Assembly (NCBI GenBank): GCA_003164135.1
Contig: PLSD01000061.1
Coordinates: 1-45,423, forward strand
DNA: 45,423 bases
Source: Acetobacteraceae bacterium
GTDB lineage: Bacteria > Pseudomonadota > Alphaproteobacteria > Acetobacterales > Acetobacteraceae
Reading direction: 5' to 3'
Below, in pieces: positions 34,245 through 41,882 of the stretch. The stretch's first letter is position 1. Every line of letters starts with the position of its first letter. The position numbers and the translations under genes are program-made. The notes beneath the pieces were generated by a model. It had not been told where the DNA came from. It did no database searches and saw nothing but the letters and a program-made list of their open reading frames with translations.

Positions 34245-35543
34245 ATTTCCTGGCCCCGCTTGATTCACTGGCCCCGCCTCGCCATCATCCTGGCGCTGGC
34301 CACCAGCGGCTGCGCCTCCCTGCCGCAAATAGACCCGGACCTCGCCTGTAACATCCCCTCCGCCAGCGAGGCCCAGGCCCTCACCATCATGCGCGACGAG
34401 AGCGTCAAGCTCACCCATACCCCCTTCGTCCCCGGCAACAACATCCATTTGCTGGAAAACGGCCCCCGCACCTACGCCGCCATGTTCGCCGCCATCGCCG
34501 CCGCCAAATACCGCATCGACATGGAAAGCTACGAGTTCGACGGCCCCATCGCCACCAAATTCGCCGAGCTCCTCATCGCCGAGCACGCCATGGGCCTGCA
34601 GGTAGACCTTATCTACGACGACTACGGCACCAATGCCCCGCCCGGCCTGTTCGACAACCTGCGCCGCAACGGCGTGAATGTCCTCACCTACAGCCCCCTT
34701 ACCCCGGCGGCCATGCTCACCATGGACATCAACCGCCGCGACCACCGCAAGCTCCTGGTCATCGACAGCACCATCGCCTTCACCGGCGGCATCAACATCG
34801 CGCAAGTCTACGTAAACCGTCCCACCAGCCTCCCCCAATCCACCGAACCCAGCCAAATGCCCTGGCGCGACACCGACGTTGAGGTCACCGGCCCGGTGGT
34901 GAGCGTCTTCCAACAGCTCTTCATGCAAACCTGGACCGAACAAAAAGGCCCGCCCATCCCCGCCCCGCCGCCCACCAGCACCGCGCCGCAGGGTGACTCC
35001 ACCGTCCAGGCGCTGGACGGCTCCCCGCCGGACGCCCACCCGGCCATCTACAAAACCCTGCTCACCGCCATCGCCGTGTCGCGTAAATCCATCCACCTCA
35101 CCACCGGCTTTTTCGCCCCGCCGCCAGACCTGCTGGAGGCCCTGCAATGCGCCGCCCGCCGCGGCGTGGACGTGCGCATCATCGTCCCCAGTACCAGCAC
35201 CAGCGATTCATCCATCGCCGCCGGCCGCTCGAATTACGAAGATCTGCTGGAAGCCGGCGTGCATATTTACGAGCGCCACGGCGCCGTGCTGCACGCCAAA
35301 ACCGCCGTGATCGACGGTGCCTGGTCCATCGTCGGCTCCGCCAACCTCGACTGGCGCAGCGTCGTCTACAACAACGAGATCGACGCCGTCGTCCTCGGCC
35401 CCAGTTTTGCCAATGAAATGGAGGCGCAATTCGTCAAGGACACCGCCGCCTCCACGGAAATCACCCAGGCTGCCTGGAGCCATCGCGGCCTCGGCGAACG
35501 CCTGAACGAATTCCGCGCCCGCCTGATCGAATTTATGCTCTAG
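34203..35543 (+). CDS. Phospholipase D-family protein (cardiolipin synthase-like), lipoprotein
   Basis: Phosphatidyl-transferring enzyme with two HKD motifs: His181/Lys183/Asp188 (DHRKLLVID) and His364/Lys366/Asp371 (LHAKTAVIDG). Gly-Gly-Ile-Asn and Gly-Ser-Ala-Asn-Leu-Asp follow these respectively. The N-terminus has a hydrophobic segment ending in the lipobox-like ATSGC (Cys37), so attachment to a membrane is likely. The 446-residue length fits cardiolipin synthase C-like proteins. The ATG at 34203 lies inside the rpsU terminator, so a downstream TTG (34242 or 34260) may be the true start. Confidence 0.85.
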   Translation: MPEISPQGPVCGILISWPRLIHWPRLAIILALATSGCASLPQIDPDLACNIPSASEAQALTIMRDESVKLTHTPFVPGNNIHLLENGPRTYAAMFAAIAAAKYRIDMESYEFDGPIATKFAELLIAEHAMGLQVDLIYDDYGTNAPPGLFDNLRRNGVNVLTYSPLTPAAMLTMDINRRDHRKLLVIDSTIAFTGGINIAQVYVNRPTSLPQSTEPSQMPWRDTDVEVTGPVVSVFQQLFMQTWTEQKGPPIPAPPPTSTAPQGDSTVQALDGSPPDAHPAIYKTLLTAIAVSRKSIHLTTGFFAPPPDLLEALQCAARRGVDVRIIVPSTSTSDSSIAAGRSNYEDLLEAGVHIYERHGAVLHAKTAVIDGAWSIVGSANLDWRSVVYNNEIDAVVLGPSFANEMEAQFVKDTAASTEITQAAWSHRGLGERLNEFRARLIEFML

Positions 35544-35752
35544 CTTTTATCCGAGGCCGTAAGCGCCTCAATCTGCTGCTTGATCTTCACGACTTTCGCC
35601 GCCTCGGCCTCGGCCCGCTGCAGTAATTTGCCCGCCAGCGGCGTGCCATAAGTCCGCAGCGCCTCGGCCGCCCGCTTCTGCGCCAGCACAAGTGCTGCCT
35701 GCAACCGCTTGAGTTCCACGGCCTGTTCTGTCGTCGCTTGAGAATTTGTCAT
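35540..35752 (-). CDS. Small hypothetical coiled-coil protein
   Basis: The 70-residue product is almost wholly helical, rich in Ala, Gln, Glu and Lys (LKRLQAALVLAQKRAAEALR, AEAEAAKVVKIKQQIEAL). No membrane segment or signal is present. The ATG at 35752 is preferred over one five codons upstream. Its stop shares the palindrome CTAG (35540-35543) with the stop of the convergent phospholipase-D gene, so the two genes overlap by a few bases tail to tail. Function unknown. Confidence 0.7.
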   Translation of the reverse strand: MTNSQATTEQAVELKRLQAALVLAQKRAAEALRTYGTPLAGKLLQRAEAEAAKVVKIKQQIEALTASDKS

Positions 35753-35788
35753 CCGCCACCATGCCACGCGCCGCCCCCCGGCGCCATG

Positions 35789-36214
35789 CTACCCCAGGAA
35801 TTTCCGCAAAAACACCCGCCGGTTGCCCGCTGGATAATCCGGCAGCTCGCCAAAACTCTCATACCCATGGCGCAGATAAAACAGCAGCGCCGCCGGATTC
35901 ATCGTATCCAGCCACACCCCCGTACACCCCCGCGCCCGCGCCTCACCCTCGGCGGCGGCCAGCAATTTTGCTCCCAGCCCCTGCCCGCGCGCCGCCTCCG
36001 GCACAAACAATAACTCTATAAACAGCCAGCCATGCCCGCTGCGGCCCCACAACCCGCCTTGCAGCACGCCGGCCGCATCATGCAGCAGCACCCCCAGCGG
36101 CGCGCCCTCCGCCGGCCCGAGCAATGCCTCATGAAACCCCACCAGCCCGGCCACCAGCGCCGCCCGCGCGTCCGCATCGGCCACCGCTGTCACGCTCAGG
36201 CGCAACTCAACCAT
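35789..36214 (-). CDS. GNAT-family N-acetyltransferase
   Basis: The 141-residue product has the acetyl-CoA-binding core: FIELLFVPEAARGQGLGAKLLAAAEGEARARGC, in which the R-x-x-G-x-G/A loop is RGQGLGAKL. It ends with NPAALLFYLRHGYESFGELPDYPAGNRRVFLRKFL. GNAT substrates cannot be read from sequence. The ATG at 36214 lies inside the 3' end of the upstream deacetylase gene (8-nt overlap), so the two are co-expressed. Confidence 0.88.
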   Translation of the reverse strand: MVELRLSVTAVADADARAALVAGLVGFHEALLGPAEGAPLGVLLHDAAGVLQGGLWGRSGHGWLFIELLFVPEAARGQGLGAKLLAAAEGEARARGCTGVWLDTMNPAALLFYLRHGYESFGELPDYPAGNRRVFLRKFLG

Positions 36215-36926
36215 AAGCCGTCTCCAACCCCACGAACCTTGCCCCCGCCGCCTGCAACCCCGCCAGCCCGGCCGCAATCCCCGCCCCGCTGTCCCGGTGC
36301 GGCTGGTTGATATGCCCCTCGATCACATCGCCATCCCGCGCTGCCTCAAGCCGCCGCGCGACTATCGCCGCGGGCAATGACGCCCCCTGGTCCGAATTCA
36401 GCGAATACCCCGCCACCCTGAAACCCAGCGCCTCGATCACCGGAATCGCCTCCGGGCTGTAAAGCCCCGCCGCCCCGCGGTACCAAACGGGGCGTTTCCC
36501 GGTCACTTTCTGCACCGCTGCTGCCCCATCCAGCACCTCGGCGCGGATCGCCTCCAGCGTACCGGCCGGCGCCAGCCCATACACCGGCGTACTCCCCAGC
36601 ACCGCCGGCAAATGCCGCGCGCCATGGTTCTGCAGGTCAAAAATATCCGGCCGCGCCAGAAAATACGCCAACCCTTGCGGATTCCACTGCATCCACGTCG
36701 CGGTCACAAAAATCACCGCCGGAATCCCACGCGCCACCAGCGCCGCCGCCACACGGGGATCAAAATGCCCCGGACAAGCATCCAACGTCACCGCCACGCT
36801 GCGCCCAGCACCCGTGCTCCGCACATGCAGCCCCGGCTCCAGCAGCCTCCCCGGCCGCGCCAGCGCCACCGCGAGCACCCCGCCACAAAACCCCCGGCGC
36901 GAAACCGCGCCGCAAAACTCACACAT
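36207..36926 (-). CDS. NodB-type polysaccharide deacetylase, probably exported
   Basis: The 239-residue product has NodB-family blocks: VAVTLDACPGHFDPRVAAALV in place of the usual TFDDG, AVIFVTATWM, DLQNHGARH, WYRGAAGLYSPEAI and DVIEGHINQPHRD. Such enzymes N-deacetylate glycans, and some are inactive variants. The N-terminus reads MCEFCGAVSRRGFCGG, with an SRRGF Tat-like motif at 9-13, so Tat export is possible. The exact start is uncertain: longer in-frame starts exist upstream to 37019. Confidence 0.75.
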   Translation of the reverse strand: MCEFCGAVSRRGFCGGVLAVALARPGRLLEPGLHVRSTGAGRSVAVTLDACPGHFDPRVAAALVARGIPAVIFVTATWMQWNPQGLAYFLARPDIFDLQNHGARHLPAVLGSTPVYGLAPAGTLEAIRAEVLDGAAAVQKVTGKRPVWYRGAAGLYSPEAIPVIEALGFRVAGYSLNSDQGASLPAAIVARRLEAARDGDVIEGHINQPHRDSGAGIAAGLAGLQAAGARFVGLETAYG

Positions 36927-37204
36927 CAGGAACACCCGTTTTGCTACGCACATGCATTGCCGAGCATAAAGCGTGGCCGGGCATACAGCATGAAAACCGT
37001 GGGGCACGCCGCCGGACATGTCAAACCGGCACTTTCCGCCCGCCGCACAACAATGCCATAGTTACGAGAAAAGGTGAAGATGACGTTTTAACCTTCTGAA
37101 CTTCCACTCAAAATCTCATCCACTCAAAATTCCAAAACGGCCAAAAATATCATCACCAATATTTGACTCGCATCTGCTCCGTTCTTGTATTATTCAAGCA
37201 AGTT

Positions 37205-37525
37205 ATGAACGTCATCGCATCCAATCCAGACCTGCGCGCGAACGATCTCGCGAATGACCTGCCGCCGGGCGCGAGCCCAATCGAGCGGCGGCGCGAGACG
37301 CGCATAAACAAAATGCTGTTCGGAGAACTGTGCTTCGGCGAATCGATCTTCGATACTGTCGATTGCCGGATCACTGAACTGTCGGATTCTGGGCTTCGCG
37401 TGGAAACATACGACATCACGCCGGTGCCGGAATTTATGTCGATCCGTTTTCTTAACAAAGAGCGCCGTGTACGCAAGTGCTGGGCCTCGGGCGACGAAAT
37501 CGGCCTGGAGTTTGTTAACGACTGA
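37205..37525 (+). CDS. PilZ-domain protein
   Basis: The 106-residue product has the c-di-GMP-binding layout: RRRETR at 28-33 (RxxxR) and ELSDSGLRV near 58-66 (the D/NxSxxG position carries Glu first). Strands VPEFMSIRF and KCWASGDEIGLEFV follow. It is likely a single-domain cyclic-di-GMP receptor or PilZ-fold adaptor; the variant Glu makes binding uncertain. The ATG at 37205 is chosen over a TTG at 37163. A strong terminator follows, so it is monocistronic. Confidence 0.85.
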   Translation: MNVIASNPDLRANDLANDLPPGASPIERRRETRINKMLFGELCFGESIFDTVDCRITELSDSGLRVETYDITPVPEFMSIRFLNKERRVRKCWASGDEIGLEFVND

Positions 37526-37531
37526 GCGTCG

Positions 37532-37555
37532 CGCCCGCGTTTGTGCGGGCGTTTT
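37532..37555 (+). terminator. Terminator of the PilZ gene
   Basis: CGCCCGC (37532-37538) pairs with GCGGGCG (37545-37551) around GTTTGT, followed by TTTT, directly after the stop. Confidence 0.8.
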
Positions 37556-37600
37556 ATCGTGACGCAACCTTAATCCGCGCTAAATGGCGGATGAAAATGC

Positions 37601-37792
37601 GTGCGTTCCAGATGCGCGCACCCGAATATCCTCCTCGTCTCCTGCGCTGGCAAGCTGCACAACGCGCGCTCCGTCTGTATGGACCTGCGCACGGTTGGCG
37701 TCACCGTGTTCGAACGTTTCAAAGCCGGACAGGTGGGGACGATCTGGTACTACGCCGTATTGGCCGATAGCACCGCGCCAACGGCTATTTGA
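37601..37792 (+). pseudogene. HD-domain phosphohydrolase remnant (C-terminal part)
   Basis: The frame reads ILLVSCAGKLHNARSVCMDL, then VGVTVFERFKAGQVGTIWYYAVLAD before a stop. It matches the second half of stand-alone HD phosphohydrolases related to RelA/SpoT, whose typical text is DKLHNAR..DLR..G..vW.RF..g..gtlWYY..la. The N-terminal HD residues are missing, and no start or ribosome-binding site fits, so this is a fragment left beside the polyamine leader. Confidence 0.6.
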
Positions 37793-37894
37793 GCGCCCAT
37801 GCGTCCCAGGGCCCACCCCATTCCCAATTAGCATAACTGACCGCCCCTGATTTGTCCTATGTACCGCCTCCGCTTTGCCCGGGAGGGGAAAGCA

Positions 37895-38014
37895 ATGATG
37901 CATTCGCACGTGCCGCGAACCCGTTATGGGTACAGCAACGACGAGACGCATCCTGGTAGGTCGAGAGTCGGTCTTGTGGACCGGGATCAATTAGGAGACG
38001 GCTATGTTTGCTGA
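37895..38014 (+). CDS. Putative leader peptide 1 of the polyamine operon
   Basis: A 39-codon frame starting ATGATG right after the strong site GGGAGGGGAAAGCA. The peptide is rich in His, Arg and Gly. Its early HVPRTRY faintly recalls the HIRRxxH motif of the E. coli SpeFL ornithine-arrest peptide, but one arginine is missing. The last 11 bases overlap the start of leader peptide 2. It is too short for family assignment. Confidence 0.5.
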   Translation: MMHSHVPRTRYGYSNDETHPGRSRVGLVDRDQLGDGYVC

Positions 38015-38054
38015 GAGGCCAGTTGCGATGCGAAGTCCGCGCATCACCGCCTGA
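38004..38054 (+). CDS. Putative leader peptide 2 (16 residues) ahead of the attenuator
   Basis: MFAERPVAMRSPRITA, ATG at 38004 preceded by AGGAG at six to seven nt. Its stop codon ends two bases before the terminator stem, and its reading spans the GATGCG/CGCATC hairpin. A ribosome stalled or released here would change folding of the terminator, as in classic translational attenuation. Confidence 0.5.
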   Translation: MFAERPVAMRSPRITA

Positions 38055-38056
38055 AC

Positions 38057-38080
38057 AACGCGCCCGCGTGGCGCGTTTTT
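38057..38080 (+). terminator. Intrinsic terminator inside the ornithine decarboxylase leader
   Basis: AACGCGCC (38057-38064) pairs with GGCGCGTT (38070-38077), loop CGCGT, followed by TTT. No full gene ends here; it lies after the leader peptides, so premature termination is inferred. Confidence 0.7.
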
Positions 38081-38157
38081 CGCTTTGTTCTTAACTCCTG
38101 ATCGTTGCGTGCCGCTGCGGCGCGCGAACGATGTTGCGTTTTGCGAGGATTTTTCCA

Positions 38158-39441
38158 ATGAGCCTGATCCAGAATCGCGCCGCCGTGGCGCCGGTGCGTC
38201 ATCACATTTCCCTGCGTGCGGACCTTGCCGTGAACCTGCCGGACGTTGCCGGCATGGTTGCAACCTTGCGGCCGGAAGAGCCGCTGCACTGCGTTCGCCC
38301 GGCGGTCATCGCGGCTGCATCGCGTGCCTTCGTGCAGGCGTTCAATGGCGATGTGCTGTATGCGGTGAAGTGCAACCCGGAACCCGCCGTGCTGCGCGCG
38401 GTGTGGGAGGGCGGCGTGCGCCATTTCGATTGCGCCTCGATCGCCGAAGTCACGCTGGTGCGCAGGATGTTTCCCGGTGCGGCGATTCACTTCATGCATC
38501 CGGTGAAGTCGCGCTCGGCGATCCGCCAGGCGTGGCTGCAGCACGGCGTGCGCGATTTCGTGTTCGACACGCAAGATGAGCTGAACAAAATTATGGAAGA
38601 GCTGGCCACGCCGGAATGCGCGGCGTTGCAGGCAAAACCAGGGCTGTTCGTGCGCCTCGGCCTGCCCAAGTCCAGCGCGGCGATTGATCTCTCGTTGAAA
38701 TTCGGCGCGGATTTTGCAACCGCGATCACCCTGCTGCGCGCCGCGCGTCCGCTGGCGGGCAAACTCGGCGTGGCGTTTCATGTCGGCTCGCAATGCATGG
38801 ACCCGCTGGCCTGGCGCGAGGCCATGGAACTCACCGGCATCGTCATCCATCGCGCGGGCGTGCGCGTGGATGTCATCGATGTCGGCGGCGGTTTCCCCGT
38901 GGCGTATCCCGATCTCGACCCGCCGCCGCTCGGCGCCTTCATGGCGGAAATCGACGCAGCGTTCGACCGGCTGGACCTGCCGGGCATTAAACTGTGGGCA
39001 GAGCCCGGCCGCGCGCTGGCCGCCGGTGGCGGCTCGGTGGTGGTGCAGGTGCAACTGCGTAAAGGCAACATGCTGTATGTGAACGATGGCGTGTATGGCT
39101 CGCTGTCGGATGCCGGCGCCCTTGGGTTCCGCTTTCCGGCACGGCTGATCCCTGCCGCCAACCCCCGCACCGGCGCGCCGGATGCGGCGTTCTCGCTGTT
39201 CGGCCCCACCTGCGATTCCGCCGATGTGATGCACGGCCCCTTCATGCTGCCCGAGACCGTGCGCGAAGGCGACTGGATCGAGATCGGCCAGCTTGGCGCC
39301 TACGGTGCCTGCCTGCGCACCGCGTTCAACGGGTTCGACCGTTCGGCGCTGGTGGAGGTGCGCGACGCGGCGATGCTGCAAACCGCCGGGTACCAGGAAG
39401 CTGTCATGGAATTGCCATTTGCTTATTCCCGCGCGGCCTGA
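38158..39441 (+). CDS. odc: Ornithine decarboxylase (fold-type III, PLP)
   Basis: Decarboxylates ornithine to putrescine. The 427-residue product has the PLP lysine Lys71 in LYAVKCNPEP. HVGSQCMDP, VDVIDVGGGFPVAYPD (phosphate-binding GGG), WAEPGRALAA and the C-terminal FGPTCDSADV (active-site Cys) complete the set, all as in eukaryote-like ODC/lysine decarboxylases. The ATG at 38158 has GAGGA upstream; an in-frame ATG nine codons earlier is less likely. It is followed 32 nt later by homospermidine synthase, which uses putrescine. Confidence 0.93.
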   Translation: MSLIQNRAAVAPVRHHISLRADLAVNLPDVAGMVATLRPEEPLHCVRPAVIAAASRAFVQAFNGDVLYAVKCNPEPAVLRAVWEGGVRHFDCASIAEVTLVRRMFPGAAIHFMHPVKSRSAIRQAWLQHGVRDFVFDTQDELNKIMEELATPECAALQAKPGLFVRLGLPKSSAAIDLSLKFGADFATAITLLRAARPLAGKLGVAFHVGSQCMDPLAWREAMELTGIVIHRAGVRVDVIDVGGGFPVAYPDLDPPPLGAFMAEIDAAFDRLDLPGIKLWAEPGRALAAGGGSVVVQVQLRKGNMLYVNDGVYGSLSDAGALGFRFPARLIPAANPRTGAPDAAFSLFGPTCDSADVMHGPFMLPETVREGDWIEIGQLGAYGACLRTAFNGFDRSALVEVRDAAMLQTAGYQEAVMELPFAYSRAA

Positions 39442-39473
39442 GACAGCAACATCCAGTTTTGGAGTTACAAACA

Positions 39474-40898
39474 ATGCCCGGCCACAACGCTGTAAAACAT
39501 GTCCGCTTCTCGGGCCGCCTGCTCATGCTGGGTTGCGGCAGCATCGGCCAGGGCGTGCTGCCGCTCCTGTTGCGCCATATCGACATGCCGGCTGAGAACA
39601 TTTTGATCCTGACCGCCGACCACCGCGGCAGCGCGGTGGCCGCTGCCTATGGCATCAAGGAGAAGGTGCTCGCGCTGACGCCGGAGAATTATCGTGAGGA
39701 GCTGACTGCGCGGTTGGCGCCGGGTGATTTTCTGCTCAACCTCTCGGTGGATGTGTCCTCGGTGGCGCTGATCAAACTCTGCCGTGAAATCGGCGCCTTG
39801 TACCTCGACACCTGCATCGAGCCTTGGGCCGGGGGCTATACGGATCTGTCGCTCACCCCATCGCAACGCTCCAACTATGCGTTGCGCGAAACCGCCCTGG
39901 CGCTGATGGACGATCCCAATGCGCCGACCGCAGTCGTCGCCCATGGCGCCAATCCGGGCCTGGTCTCGCACTTTGTTAAGCAGGCCCTGCTGCATGTCGC
40001 GCGCGATACCGGCATTGCGGTGCCCACCGTGCCGCAAACCCGCGACGGCTGGGCGGCGCTGGCGCAAAACGCCGGCGTGAAGGTCATTCACATCGCCGAG
40101 CGCGACACGCAGGTCGCCAATATTCCCAAAAAACGCGGCGAATTCGTTAACACCTGGTCGATCGACGGCTTTATTGGTGAGGGCTGCCAGCCGGCGGAAC
40201 TCGGTTGGGGCACGCATGAGATGACCCTGCCCGAGGACGGACGGCACCATGACGCCGGCTGCGGGGCGGCGATTTACCTGATGCGCCCCGGCGCCTCGAC
40301 GCGCGTACGGACCTGGACGCCAATGGAAGGCCCGTTCCATGGCTTTCTCATCACGCATAACGAGGCAATCTCCATCGCCGACTATTTTACGCTCAGCGAA
40401 AACGGTGCTGTGAAATACCGCCCGACCGTGCATTACGCCTACCACCCTTGCGACGACGCCGTGCTGTCCATCCACGAGCTCGCGGGCAAAAACTGGGAGC
40501 CGCAAACGAACAAGCGGTTGATGGAGGACGAAATCATCCGCGGCGTGGATGAGCTCGGCGTGCTGCTGATGGGCCACGCGCGCGGCGCCTATTGGTTTGG
40601 CTCGCAGCTCAGCATCGAGGAGGCGCGTGCCCTGGCGCCGCATAACAACGCCACCAGCCTGCAAGTAACCGCCGCGGTGCTGGGCGGTGTGATCTGGGCG
40701 ATGGAAAACCCGCGTGCCGGCGTGGTGGAAGCCGACTCGCTCGACTACGCCCGCGTGCTGGAAATCGTGCTACCGTATCTCGGCACCATGGCGGGGGAAT
40801 ATTCCAACTGGACCCCGCTGCAGGAGCGCGGCGTGCTGTTCCCCGAGGATGTGGATGCCACCGACCCCTGGCAGTTCAAGAATTTTCGGGTGGTGTAG
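39474..40898 (+). CDS. hss: Homospermidine synthase
   Basis: NAD-dependent enzyme that joins two putrescines (or putrescine and spermidine) into homospermidine. The 474-residue product is of the bacterial Hss length. It has the dinucleotide-binding GCGSIGQG (20-27), SVDVSSVALIKLCREIGALYLDTCIEPWAGGY, VAHGANPGLVSHFVKQALLH and a long C-terminal domain. The ATG at 39474 has GGAG upstream. Homospermidine is a common main polyamine in alphaproteobacteria. A symmetrical hairpin ends the operon. Confidence 0.95.
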   Translation: MPGHNAVKHVRFSGRLLMLGCGSIGQGVLPLLLRHIDMPAENILILTADHRGSAVAAAYGIKEKVLALTPENYREELTARLAPGDFLLNLSVDVSSVALIKLCREIGALYLDTCIEPWAGGYTDLSLTPSQRSNYALRETALALMDDPNAPTAVVAHGANPGLVSHFVKQALLHVARDTGIAVPTVPQTRDGWAALAQNAGVKVIHIAERDTQVANIPKKRGEFVNTWSIDGFIGEGCQPAELGWGTHEMTLPEDGRHHDAGCGAAIYLMRPGASTRVRTWTPMEGPFHGFLITHNEAISIADYFTLSENGAVKYRPTVHYAYHPCDDAVLSIHELAGKNWEPQTNKRLMEDEIIRGVDELGVLLMGHARGAYWFGSQLSIEEARALAPHNNATSLQVTAAVLGGVIWAMENPRAGVVEADSLDYARVLEIVLPYLGTMAGEYSNWTPLQERGVLFPEDVDATDPWQFKNFRVV

Positions 40899-40907
40899 GA
40901 GCAATAC

Positions 40908-40936
40908 CTGGTGAACGGGCGTGGCCCGTTCACCAG
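40908..40936. terminator. Symmetrical hairpin between convergent genes
   Basis: CTGGTGAACGGGC (40908-40920) and its exact complement GCCCGTTCACCAG (40924-40936) around GTG, with no T-tract. It probably ends transcripts from both sides. Confidence 0.65.
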
Positions 40937-41149
40937 TCAGGCGTAGTTGGCGGCAAGAACCTTGGATTGTGCCGCCGCCTCGTAGACCTTTACGGTAGCG
41001 CCCTTTTCGGTAATCGCGAGCGCATCCCGCTCCAAACGGGCCAGACCGGCGCCAACCAGGGCCTCGGCACAATCAGGGGTATAGAATCTAATACAGCCGC
41101 ACTGCTTAAGGGCGGCGAGGGTGCCGAGGGCTTCGGGCGATAAGGTCAT
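40937..41149 (-). CDS. Small hypothetical protein (winged-helix-like)
   Basis: The 70-residue product starts MTLSPEALGTLAALKQCGCIRFY, continues CAEALVGAGLARLERDALAITEKG and ends with an Ala-rich helix. The alternation of helix, short turn and ALAITEKG strand resembles a small winged-helix domain, but no family is recognised. The ATG at 41149 has GGAGAGAG upstream. It converges on the homospermidine synthase gene. Confidence 0.65.
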   Translation of the reverse strand: MTLSPEALGTLAALKQCGCIRFYTPDCAEALVGAGLARLERDALAITEKGATVKVYEAAAQSKVLAANYA

Positions 41150-41331
41150 CACTCTCTCCGTTGCCGCCGAACATGAATCCTTTAGAAACAAAACCATGCT
41201 CGCGGCGCTATAGCGTGAACGCGCTACCGCCTCATTTTTCGCATTTCCGGGGTCGTCTGTCTACTTTTCAGGTTGCTCCCGCACGGGGGAAACTGGCCGA
41301 ATCCCTGGTCCGGCGCGGCTCGGCGTCAGCG

Positions 41332-41604
41332 TTAATCAGGCATGCCCTTGGCGCATGCCGCACTCCACGGGCGGTAGCCGGGCGCCAGTTCGCCGCGGAT
41401 GGCGGCCGCCAGCTCGGGGTTGGCGCGCCGGATCTGGCTGACCCGCAATGCCGCGGCTGAACCCGGCACCGGGCAGATTTCCCAGCGCTCCAGAAACAGC
41501 AGGTCACTCGCCAGGCTGCGGTCGCAGGGTTGCGCAAACATGTGGCGCACCGTGGCACTAAGGGGGCGCGCGGAAATAAAGGCATCAAGATCACAGTTTA
41601 ACAT
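41332..41604 (-). CDS. Small hypothetical protein
   Basis: The 90-residue product starts MLNCDLDAFISARPLSATVR. It contains LASDLLFLERWEICPVPGSAAALRVSQIRRANPELAAAIRGELAP-like helices and a Cys near the C-terminus (SAACAKGMPD). A GGAG lies upstream of the ATG. It is not recognised, with no signal peptide or membrane segment. It is divergent from the DUF47-like gene, so the two could share a control region. Confidence 0.6.
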   Translation of the reverse strand: MLNCDLDAFISARPLSATVRHMFAQPCDRSLASDLLFLERWEICPVPGSAAALRVSQIRRANPELAAAIRGELAPGYRPWSAACAKGMPD

Positions 41605-41882
41605 TTGGCGTTCTCCGAAAACTATACGGTGCGGAAGACACACGGCACGCGATAAAATCGGCTCCCATTGGTATCCCTGGAACAACGAACCAGCCATGGG
41701 GTTCGGCACGGTCCGGATACCGGCACGGCATGTCGCACATCCATCGTGGCGCGTGGGTGAAGAAAACATGACAGTTGCGTGGCATCTGCAAATCCACCCG
41801 TCCGGGCGCTGGAAGCTTGATTAATATCATGGCGCGAAACGCCATCTGCCTCTAGCAGTTTGGCCATGCGAGGAGATTTTTG

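Larger units (their letters stand above)
37881..38080 (+). promoter_or_regulatory. Polyamine operon leader with attenuator (speF-like)
   Basis: Between a GGGAGGGG Shine-Dalgarno and the ornithine decarboxylase lie two overlapping mini-ORFs, a hairpin CGGTC-TTGTG-GACCG (about 37969-37983), a hairpin GATGCG/CGCATC (38027-38045) and an intrinsic terminator (38057-38080), still 77 bp before the gene. Alphaproteobacterial ornithine decarboxylase genes are known to carry a conserved 'speF' leader RNA, and this region is a good candidate. Confidence 0.65.

Noticed and set aside
41399..41824. 141-codon plus-strand frame between the small genes and the DUF47-like gene
   Set aside because: Half of it is antisense to the 90-residue minus-strand gene; no domain and no suitable ribosome-binding site.
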